From a virus: 47,658 bases of DNA. Within the stretch, counting starts at the first letter, position 1; each line of letters begins with the position of its first letter. The DNA is taken from positions 1 through 47,658 of the IMG/VR virus record IMGVR_UViG_3300030328_001074; one strand, written 5' to 3'. Below, piece by piece: positions 7,854 to 13,551 of the stretch. Both the position numbers and the translations under genes were made by a program. The notes under the pieces are model-generated. The model was given only the letters and a program-made list of their open reading frames with translations, had not been told where the DNA came from and did no database searches.

Positions 7854-8354
7854 ATGGGAAATGTTTTAGGTAAAATTAGAACAACATTACAAAATCCTAC
7901 TACTACATTTAAAATAGGATTTAATAATAGAACTCCAAATCCATTAGGTAGAAAATCTAGTCCCTTAAATGCTTATTCTATTAAGGGTAGTAAATATTCT
8001 AAAGACTGGACAGCATCAATTCCTACTGTAAATTGGGAACCTAGTGATTTTGATCCAGATCCTACTGGTAAGGTTATTAATGCTGAGGTTAATAAAATAT
8101 CTAATATAGCTGATATAATAGGTAGTACTGCTAAAATGGCAGGACATTTTATTGAAAAAAAGAAAGCTAAAAAAGCTAGCGATGAAAAGTTTAAAAAAGA
8201 TTTAAAAGATGTTAAAACATATGGTATTACACATGAATTAGAATTTGAACCTCAAGAAGTTAGTTTAAATCCAAAAGATCCAGCAGAAGATACACAAGAA
8301 AAATGTAATGCTAGAGGAGGTTTATGGGTGATGGGTGCGTGTAACATAAAATAA
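7854..8354 (+). CDS. SPLN-tag protein with Lys-rich helix
   Basis: This 166-residue protein has one tag, GRKSSPLNA at residues 32-40, after a basic N-terminal segment (GKIRTTLQNPTTTFKIGFNNRTPNP). The middle contains a possible amphipathic or membrane-touching helix (VNKISNIADIIGSTAKMAGHFI, residues 79-100) followed by a Lys-rich helix (EKKKAKKASDEKFKKDLKD). The last 20 residues hold two cysteines (KCNARGGLWVMGACNIK). It is the third consecutive tag gene and precedes a well-expressed-looking structural gene. Function unknown; an internal or ejected virion protein would fit. Confidence 0.55.
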   Translation: MGNVLGKIRTTLQNPTTTFKIGFNNRTPNPLGRKSSPLNAYSIKGSKYSKDWTASIPTVNWEPSDFDPDPTGKVINAEVNKISNIADIIGSTAKMAGHFIEKKKAKKASDEKFKKDLKDVKTYGITHELEFEPQEVSLNPKDPAEDTQEKCNARGGLWVMGACNIK

Positions 8355-8381
8355 CAGTATGAGAACTGTATAAAACTCGGT

Positions 8382-8418
8382 CAAACAATAACAATAACAA
8401 TAACAAAACACAAACAAA
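8382..8418 (+). promoter_or_regulatory. CAA-rich unstructured leader
   Basis: The leader directly before the 8419 start is made of repeated caataa units followed by caaa units, with almost no G or T and no Shine-Dalgarno site. It should be unstructured in RNA and may promote initiation of a highly expressed gene. No promoter box is evident upstream of it. Confidence 0.45.
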
Positions 8419-8919
8419 ATGGCAAAGTTTATTAAATTTGACATTCGTAATTCTGGTAATGGAGTAGATGCTACTTCTGGAGCTAGATACGTTAATGTTG
8501 ATGACATTGAAAGCGTAACTGACGTAATTGGTGGTGGTCCTGGATATGCAGTCCAAATAGTCCTTAAAGGATTAACTGGAGCTGGTATACAGTCTGCTAA
8601 CAACGTAAACTACGGTGCAGATGCTGCTCAAGGAATTCTTGCAGTTACTTCTGAAATGAGTGCTAGAGTAATTACTTTATTAGTACAAACTGATGTAACA
8701 ATTGCTGCAGGTGCTAACAGTGCTGATCCAGGTGCAATTACCGTAGAAGGTAACATGCCTTCAGTAGCAGTTAGAAAAGCTATGTCTGCTAACCCAGGTG
8801 GTGTAGTAGCTACAGCTCAATTAGGACTTGACGGTGGTGGTGTAAGAGGAACAGACAGTCAAATGTACTGGAACTCATTCGCGATTGCTAACACATCTCC
8901 AGCACCAGCTGCTTCGTAA
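8419..8919 (+). CDS. Probable abundant head-decoration or structural protein
   Basis: This 166-residue protein is rich in Ala, Gly, Val, Asn and Thr, with N-terminal strands (FIKFDIRN; ARYVNVDDIESV; YAVQIVLKGL) and an Ala/Gly-rich C-terminal half. It resembles small capsid-decoration or head proteins but I cannot name a family. Codon use is shifted toward C-ending codons (aac, gac, ttc), as in the major capsid gene and unlike its neighbours, which suggests strong expression. The CAA-rich leader supports that. It is followed immediately by the 50-residue gene. An abundant virion component is the best inference. Confidence 0.55.
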   Translation: MAKFIKFDIRNSGNGVDATSGARYVNVDDIESVTDVIGGGPGYAVQIVLKGLTGAGIQSANNVNYGADAAQGILAVTSEMSARVITLLVQTDVTIAAGANSADPGAITVEGNMPSVAVRKAMSANPGGVVATAQLGLDGGGVRGTDSQMYWNSFAIANTSPAPAAS

Positions 8920-9072
8920 ATGAAAGCAACTGGCTTAGGTGATGCAGTAGAGTCTTTCACAAAAGCAACAGGTATCAAGAAAGCGGTAGATACTATTTCT
9001 ACCGCTGTTGGTACTGATTGTGGTTGTGGAAAGAGAAAAACATTATTAAACAAATATTTTCCTTTTAAGTAA
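8920..9072 (+). CDS. Small 50-residue protein with CGC motif
   Basis: This short gene starts at the base after the stop of the 8419 gene and ends in a one-base overlap (taatg) with the next start. It encodes 50 residues: a helix (LGDAVESFTKATGIKKAVDTI), a Cys-Gly-Cys pair at 34-36 in TDCGCGKRK, and the tail LLNKYFPFK. The A/T-rich spacing, coupled start and stop, and non-random sequence support a real gene despite its length. The two cysteines with following basic residues could bind metal or nucleic acid. Function unknown. Confidence 0.7.
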   Translation: MKATGLGDAVESFTKATGIKKAVDTISTAVGTDCGCGKRKTLLNKYFPFK

Positions 9073-9398
9073 TGGCTTTTAAAATGAGACCAGCTCCATT
9101 TGATTTAGATTGGACACCTGTTTATAGGGCTCCAATTGAAGATGGTGCGCTTGGTAAGGGTAATAAAAACGGTACTATTCTAGTATCAGATGAATTACAT
9201 CCAGATGATGAACAAAGCATTGTAGATCACGAGAAAGTTCATATAGAACAAATAAAACGCGGTGATTTAGATTATGATGACGAATGTGTTTATTGGAAAG
9301 GTAAGTGTTATAAAAGAGGTGAAATGGATGAAGGACATCCAGATTTGCCTTGGGAAAAAGAAGCGTATGATCGTACTGATCCATTTGAAGCGTTATAA
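9072..9398 (+). CDS. Small zinc metallopeptidase-like protein (HExxH)
   Basis: This 108-residue protein contains HEKVH at residues 53-57, the zinc-binding and catalytic core of zincin peptidases, preceded by the helix DDEQSIVD and followed by IEQIKRGDLDYDDE. Glu95 or Glu97 in LPWEKEAYDR could be the third ligand, as in gluzincins. Between them are two cysteines (ECVYWKGKC). The length is close to a minimal zincin domain. It overlaps the 50-residue gene by one base. A role in virion protein processing or host-wall entry would fit the location, but neither activity nor substrate is shown. No classical prohead protease was found in the window. Confidence 0.6.
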   Translation: MAFKMRPAPFDLDWTPVYRAPIEDGALGKGNKNGTILVSDELHPDDEQSIVDHEKVHIEQIKRGDLDYDDECVYWKGKCYKRGEMDEGHPDLPWEKEAYDRTDPFEAL

Positions 9399-9409
9399 AA
9401 AATAAAATT

Positions 9410-9685
9410 ATGGGATATAATCAAGGTGGTAATCCATTTTCAAGATTACCAAAAGGAAAAAAATTAGAAGAAATTAGAGAAAAACCTGGTAGTTCTAATG
9501 CTGGTAAATATCCAGATGTTAAATCATTTTGTGGTCCAGCCGGTGGAGCTGCAGAGGGAACTTATCCAGTCAATACAGTAGAAAGAGCTAAATCTGCTAT
9601 TAAATTAGCTCATAATGCACCAGACCCAGAAGGTATTAAATCTTGTGTGTATAGAAAATACCCGGAACTTAAAAAAGACAAATAA
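9410..9685 (+). CDS. Small protein with the tag-family N-terminus but no tag
   Basis: This 91-residue protein starts MGYNQGGNPFSR, nearly the same as the start of the 6734 protein, but then diverges (LPKGKKLEE) and has no SPLN. The rest forms a compact domain: VKSFCGPAGGAAEGTYPVNTVERAKSAIKLAHN, then GIKSCVYRKYPELKK, with two cysteines. The order of a glycine-rich turn, YPVN, a helix and a Cys-x-x-(basic) helix resembles small domains seen in other phages' structural regions. It is followed by another tag gene. Function unknown. Confidence 0.55.
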   Translation: MGYNQGGNPFSRLPKGKKLEEIREKPGSSNAGKYPDVKSFCGPAGGAAEGTYPVNTVERAKSAIKLAHNAPDPEGIKSCVYRKYPELKKDK

Positions 9686-9686
9686 A

Positions 9687-11330
9687 ATGGCTTATAAACA
9701 AAACAATCCATTAAGTAGAAAATCCTCTCCATTAAAACATAATGTGCTAGATCCAAGAGGAGGAGTATGGCCACATGATCATGGACAAGTAGAACCAGGA
9801 CAATATTGGAGTAAAAAAAATCCAGATGTTGACCTAAGTCAATATGTTAGTGGGTACGCGCATTCACCAAAAATAATAAAAGGAAGTTCTAATTTTGGTG
9901 TTAGACCTAACAGAGCGGTTGTAGATGATACTACTGGAACTAAAAGATTAACAACTGGCGAAAGAGCAACAGAAGCTAATTATGCAAGAGATTATGCTAA
10001 TACACTAGCAGATATGTATAATACTGGTCAATTAACTGGTGGTAACTTTTTAGCAGAAGATTTTTATAAAAGACCTTCTAAATTATCTATAAAAGGTGGT
10101 AAAGTTAAAGTAACTCCACGTTATAAAAGTGTAAGAGGTGGTTCTGAAGGTTTATCAGGACAACATTTTAACTTAAACATGGTTGATGATCCAAGTCAAT
10201 GGGTTGCACCAGAAACTCAATTTACAGGAGATCAACTTTATGATATGATGTTGCAAGGTGGTGGATTAATAAGTCTAGGTGAAGGCGGTTGGGCTGCTGG
10301 TAATCCTAATCAAGCTTTGCATGATGAATATTCTAGTTTAGCATTTTCACCTCCAACTGATATTGACGGTAATATTATTCAAGGATCAGCTTGGGATTCA
10401 AGAGTAGCAGGTGCAGATGCTTGGGAAGCTGCTGGTAAACCAAAAGGTGATTTTTCTAATCGTGGTATTAGAGATACTTACGATACGACACCAATTGGTC
10501 AAGGAAGTCATTATCAATGGGATTATGGTGACCAAGATCCTAATATGTATTTACCTACAGGTTATACATTAGCTGATGAGGGTGATGAAAGATTTATAGT
10601 AAATGAGGAAGTAGTTGAAGAAGAACCTAAGAATATTGCAGACATACTAGCGGCAAGACAACGTGGACCTTCTAGAAAATCTAGTAAAGAAGAACCTTTT
10701 TATAGAAGATCATCTAAATCATCACCATTAAATCAAGTAGATCCAAGAGTGGGTGAAGCATTACCAGGATACGATTATACTAGTGAAATAGGAGAAAAAG
10801 TTTTAGTAACAGATCCAGTTACTGGAGAAAAATATTGGAATACTCCAACCACTTATAGTGGAACAATGAATGTTCCAGGAGTAGAAGAAGTTCCAGGAAT
10901 ATATGAACCAGGAACACCAGGAGGAACTCCAGTTAATCCTAATCCTGATAATTTACCACAAGAAGTATTAGATCAAAATTGGACAAATTTCTGTTTAGAA
11001 AATCCTACCGATCCAAGGTGTCAAGGTTTTAATGAAAGAATGGGAATAACACTTCCTCCAACAGAAGTTCCAACAAATGAAGTTTTATCAGATCAATATA
11101 TAACAAATTTAAGAGAACCTTATATAGAGGAAGAAATAATTGAAGAAGAAGAATATAATCCTAATCCATTTGGTTTAAGTGGAGGATCACTAAAAGGTAA
11201 AGGATTTGAATTTACTCTTCCTCAATTAGAAATGATGAGTCTTCCTCAATTAAGAGCTGCTAAAAGTAAATGTGGAAGTTGTAAATCTGCTGGGTTAATA
11301 AATGTATTATTAGGTAGAAGAAGCGGATAA
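9687..11330 (+). CDS. Large SPLN-tag protein
   Basis: I place the start at 9687 (MAYKQNNPLSRKSSPLKHN) because the 24 residues upstream in frame read through the end of the previous gene and because this start restores the N-terminal pattern of the tag family. The protein has 547 residues and carries SRKSSPLK at residues 10-17 and SSKSSPLNQ at 342-350. It is hydrophilic, rich in Gly, Pro and acidic residues, with a long Pro/Glu segment (residues 380-520). The end holds CGSCKSAG and a basic tail. No catalytic motif is visible. It may be a minor virion protein; it ends one base into the holin gene. Confidence 0.6.
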   Translation: MAYKQNNPLSRKSSPLKHNVLDPRGGVWPHDHGQVEPGQYWSKKNPDVDLSQYVSGYAHSPKIIKGSSNFGVRPNRAVVDDTTGTKRLTTGERATEANYARDYANTLADMYNTGQLTGGNFLAEDFYKRPSKLSIKGGKVKVTPRYKSVRGGSEGLSGQHFNLNMVDDPSQWVAPETQFTGDQLYDMMLQGGGLISLGEGGWAAGNPNQALHDEYSSLAFSPPTDIDGNIIQGSAWDSRVAGADAWEAAGKPKGDFSNRGIRDTYDTTPIGQGSHYQWDYGDQDPNMYLPTGYTLADEGDERFIVNEEVVEEEPKNIADILAARQRGPSRKSSKEEPFYRRSSKSSPLNQVDPRVGEALPGYDYTSEIGEKVLVTDPVTGEKYWNTPTTYSGTMNVPGVEEVPGIYEPGTPGGTPVNPNPDNLPQEVLDQNWTNFCLENPTDPRCQGFNERMGITLPPTEVPTNEVLSDQYITNLREPYIEEEIIEEEEYNPNPFGLSGGSLKGKGFEFTLPQLEMMSLPQLRAAKSKCGSCKSAGLINVLLGRRSG

Positions 11331-11785
11331 TGGCAAAAAAGAAATTTAAAGATACAACCGTTGGACAACTTCTTTTTGGAGCTGCATCAGTAATAAACCC
11401 TACATTAGGAAATGTATTACAAGGTGTTACTTCACCTAAAGAGGCTATTGAGGCTATAACAAAATCAAATGCTCCAGCAGAAGATAAAATAAAACTCCAA
11501 CAAATAATATACGAACAACAGAATAAAGAAATACAAGCTATCACTTCAAGATGGGAGGCAGATTCTATGTCTGATTCTTGGATGAGTAAGAATGTACGCC
11601 CACTAGTATTAGTATGGTGTATTGTTGTTTTTTCTTTTGCCGGTATATTAGACAGTGTTGAAACTATACCATTTCACATAAATGCTACATGGAACGATAC
11701 CTTTGAAAAAGTTATGATGGCTGTTGTTTTAGCTTATTTTGGTGGACGTAGTGGAGAAAAGGTAACAAGTATATTTAAAAAGTAA
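11330..11785 (+). CDS. Putative holin (3TM-type)
   Basis: This 151-residue protein has a basic N-terminus, an amphipathic helix (residues 11-30), a central charged coiled region (EDKIKLQQIIYEQQNKEIQAI) and two clear C-terminal membrane helices at about 91-108 (PLVLVWCIVVFSFAGI) and 126-140 (VMMAVVLAYFGG). The sequence SWMSKNVRPLVLVW before the first helix and FGGRSGEKV after the second match the pattern of 3TM-type phage holins. It would make inner-membrane lesions to release the endolysin. The M15 endolysin gene lies far away at 46207, so lysis genes are split. It starts one base before the previous stop. Confidence 0.7.
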   Translation: MAKKKFKDTTVGQLLFGAASVINPTLGNVLQGVTSPKEAIEAITKSNAPAEDKIKLQQIIYEQQNKEIQAITSRWEADSMSDSWMSKNVRPLVLVWCIVVFSFAGILDSVETIPFHINATWNDTFEKVMMAVVLAYFGGRSGEKVTSIFKK

Positions 11786-11820
11786 AAAACCTTAAAAATA
11801 GGTGATTATTATTAAAGAAT

Positions 11821-11845
11821 ATTAAATTAAATTAAATTAAATTAA
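11821..11845 (+). repeat. Five tandem ATTAA units in a leader
   Basis: Five perfect ATTAA units lie just before the start at 11852. Related shorter runs precede groEL (3159-3173) and the gene at 12222. With no Shine-Dalgarno site present, an unstructured A/T leader for initiation is the likely role; slippage-prone length variation is possible. Confidence 0.6.
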
Positions 11846-11851
11846 ATTATT

Positions 11852-12211
11852 ATGAAAAACTTAGTATTAAGTATTATAATGCTATTTAGTATGACTACTT
11901 ATAGTCAGATATCTAAAGACCTAAGAGGTGTTTGGAAATCTCCTGAAAGTAGTTTTTACGTAATGGTAACAGGAAATGAAACCTCAGGATTAAATTTTAC
12001 TAATGTATCTTGGGTATCAAATCTAACTTTAAAAGAAACTGTACTAAAAGTAACAGATACATCTGTAACAACAAGTATAGAAAATCCAACAACAGATTGG
12101 AAAGTAACAGTTGTTTATACCCAAGTAAATAAAAACACTATTAAATGTGAATTTACCGGTAGCACTAATCAAACAAATATTTATAAAAGATATTATTTAT
12201 TAACAAATTAA
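11852..12211 (+). CDS. Secreted protein with Bacteroidota-type signal peptide
   Basis: This 119-residue protein begins with a clear signal peptide: basic start (MKN), hydrophobic core (LVLSIIMLFSM) and a TTYSQ cleavage region with Gln after the likely site, the style seen in Flavobacteriia. The mature part of about 100 residues is beta-rich (YVMVTGNE, LNFTNVSWV, WKVTVVYTQV, IKCEFTGS) and resembles a small lipocalin-like or beta-barrel fold. It lies between the holin and a coiled-coil gene, preceded by the ATTAA leader. It may act in the periplasm during infection, for example in lysis control or superinfection exclusion; that is speculation. Confidence 0.6.
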   Translation: MKNLVLSIIMLFSMTTYSQISKDLRGVWKSPESSFYVMVTGNETSGLNFTNVSWVSNLTLKETVLKVTDTSVTTSIENPTTDWKVTVVYTQVNKNTIKCEFTGSTNQTNIYKRYYLLTN

Positions 12212-12221
12212 ATTAAATAAA

Positions 12222-12494
12222 ATGGCAAAAAAGAAAGTAGAAAAAGTAGTTAACAAGTTAGAAGAACAAGAATTAGATAACATATTAAAATCTCAAGATT
12301 CTATTGGTAGAACTATTCAACAAATAGGAATGCTTGAAAGTGATAAACATGAGTTATTACATACCTTAGCTGGCTTAAGAACAGATCAAGAAAAGCTTAA
12401 AGGTGATTTAGAAGAAAAATATGGATCTATTAACATTAACTTACATGATGGATCTTTTGAAGAAATAAAAGAAGACAAGAAAGAGGAAAAATAA
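12222..12494 (+). CDS. Small coiled-coil protein
   Basis: This 90-residue protein is dominated by heptad-like helices: VEKVVNKLEEQELDNILKS, then IGMLESDKHELLHTLAGLR and DQEKLKGDLEEKYG, ending in an acidic and Lys-rich tail. It has a Lys-rich start and no membrane segment. The pattern suggests an oligomeric coiled coil, perhaps an assembly or scaffolding helper near the terminase. It is followed by one base and then another small gene. No family is recognised. Confidence 0.5.
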   Translation: MAKKKVEKVVNKLEEQELDNILKSQDSIGRTIQQIGMLESDKHELLHTLAGLRTDQEKLKGDLEEKYGSININLHDGSFEEIKEDKKEEK

Positions 12495-12495
12495 A

Positions 12496-12723
12496 ATGGA
12501 TAATGTAATACGTAAGATCAGCATTGGTTCTGATTATAAAAACGACGCTATGCATTATTCTGTGGGTCAACAAGTGTATGGAGGACATATTATATCTCAT
12601 ATACTATTAGACTCTGAAGATAATTCTTATAATATTCATATAAAAAAAGACAATGAGGTATTACCATGGAAAAAGTTTAATTCGAACATGGCTATATCTA
12701 TTGAATATGATTTAGAATATTAA
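12496..12723 (+). CDS. Small beta-rich protein upstream of the terminase
   Basis: This 75-residue protein reads as a compact beta domain: RKISIGSDYK, MHYSVGQQVYGGHIISHILL, YNIHIKKDNEVLPWKKF, then AISIEYDLEY. The alternating pattern and Gly turns suggest an OB- or SH3-like barrel. It overlaps the next start by one base, so the two are probably translationally coupled. No motif assigns a function; it may assist head or packaging proteins. Confidence 0.5.
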   Translation: MDNVIRKISIGSDYKNDAMHYSVGQQVYGGHIISHILLDSEDNSYNIHIKKDNEVLPWKKFNSNMAISIEYDLEY

Positions 12724-13349
12724 TGAAAAGCTTATACGATTTTATAGTAGAACCTTTGGGTGATAGATATGCGAATAAGATTAAGATTGGAAATGAAGAT
12801 TTAGTTTTAAACACTAAAATAGAAACTTTTCAATTTGTAAATAGGTTAGCAAAAGTAATAGAAACACCTATTGCTTTTACTACTCCTATTAAAAAAGGTG
12901 ATATAATAATAATACATCAAAATATATTTAGAAGATTTTACGATACGAAAGGTAAACAGAAAAATAGCCGTTCATATTTTAAAGATAACATGTATTTTGC
13001 GTCAGTAGATCAAATTTATTTTTATAAAAATAACAATGAATGGGTGTCTATTAATGAAAGATGTTTTATAAAACCTTTAAAAAACACAAATGCTCTAAGC
13101 ATCATAAAAGAACAACCTAATATTGGGATACTAAAAGTAGGTAATACTACATTAGATGCACTTAATATTAATCCAGGGGATAAGATAGGATTTAAACCCG
13201 GAGGAGAATGGGAGTTTATTATAGATGAAGAGCGTTTATATTGTATGAAATCAAATGATATTGTTATAAAGTATGAGTACAAAGGAAACGAAGAAGAATA
13301 TAATCCAAGCTGGGCAGATAGCAGTAAAAGAGTTAATCAAAGTTGCTAA
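12723..13349 (+). CDS. Tandem GroES-like double-barrel protein
   Basis: This 208-residue protein looks like two co-chaperonin-like barrels in one chain. The first (residues 1-118) has FIVEPLGDRYANK, LAKVIETPI, IKKGDIIIIHQNIFRRFYD, then DQIYFYKNNNEW. The second (118-208) has FIKPL, GILKVGN, INPGDKIGFKPG, EWEFIIDEERLYCMKSNDIVIKY. The order of first strand, GD-I/V-I-x-F strand and the final EERLY-M--DI strand matches GroES. A canonical GGIVL mobile loop is not evident, so binding to GroEL is uncertain. It may be a specialised cap for the phage GroEL, in the way T4 gp31 replaces GroES, or a structural protein that reused the fold. The next gene starts inside its last 77 bases. Confidence 0.6.
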   Translation: MKSLYDFIVEPLGDRYANKIKIGNEDLVLNTKIETFQFVNRLAKVIETPIAFTTPIKKGDIIIIHQNIFRRFYDTKGKQKNSRSYFKDNMYFASVDQIYFYKNNNEWVSINERCFIKPLKNTNALSIIKEQPNIGILKVGNTTLDALNINPGDKIGFKPGGEWEFIIDEERLYCMKSNDIVIKYEYKGNEEEYNPSWADSSKRVNQSC

Positions 13350-13551
13350 AGAACCCATCATAGATTATGGACCAGACATTTCAGCAGACAGACTAAAGAA
13401 CGCTGCAGCGACAAAAAAGCTAGCTATATTTGATGCTTTTGAAATACTAAATAGATTAGAAGAAGAAAAAAATCTATTAGAAGATAAACCAAAAGTAGAA
13501 GAAAAAAAAGAATCTAAGTTTAAAGGATTTGCAGAAAGAAGATCTAAGTAA
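13273..13551 (+). CDS. Candidate terminase small subunit or terminase partner
   Basis: This 92-residue protein is helical and charged: IIQAGQIAVKELIKVAKEPI, then SADRLKNAAATKKLAIFDAFEILNRLEEEKNLLE, then a Lys-rich tail. It starts inside the preceding gene (77 bases overlap), the only ATG in its frame giving a full N-terminus, and overlaps the TerL start by one base. Size, helical character and position just before TerL fit a small terminase subunit, but no helix-turn-helix is clear and other candidates (such as 4967) remain. Confidence 0.5.
   Translation: MSTKETKKNIIQAGQIAVKELIKVAKEPIIDYGPDISADRLKNAAATKKLAIFDAFEILNRLEEEKNLLEDKPKVEEKKESKFKGFAERRSK

Noticed and set aside
9615-9686. An upstream in-frame start for the large tag protein
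   Set aside because: Those 24 codons overlap the end of the previous gene and give no plausible N-terminus; the start at 9687 restores the tag-family N-terminal pattern.
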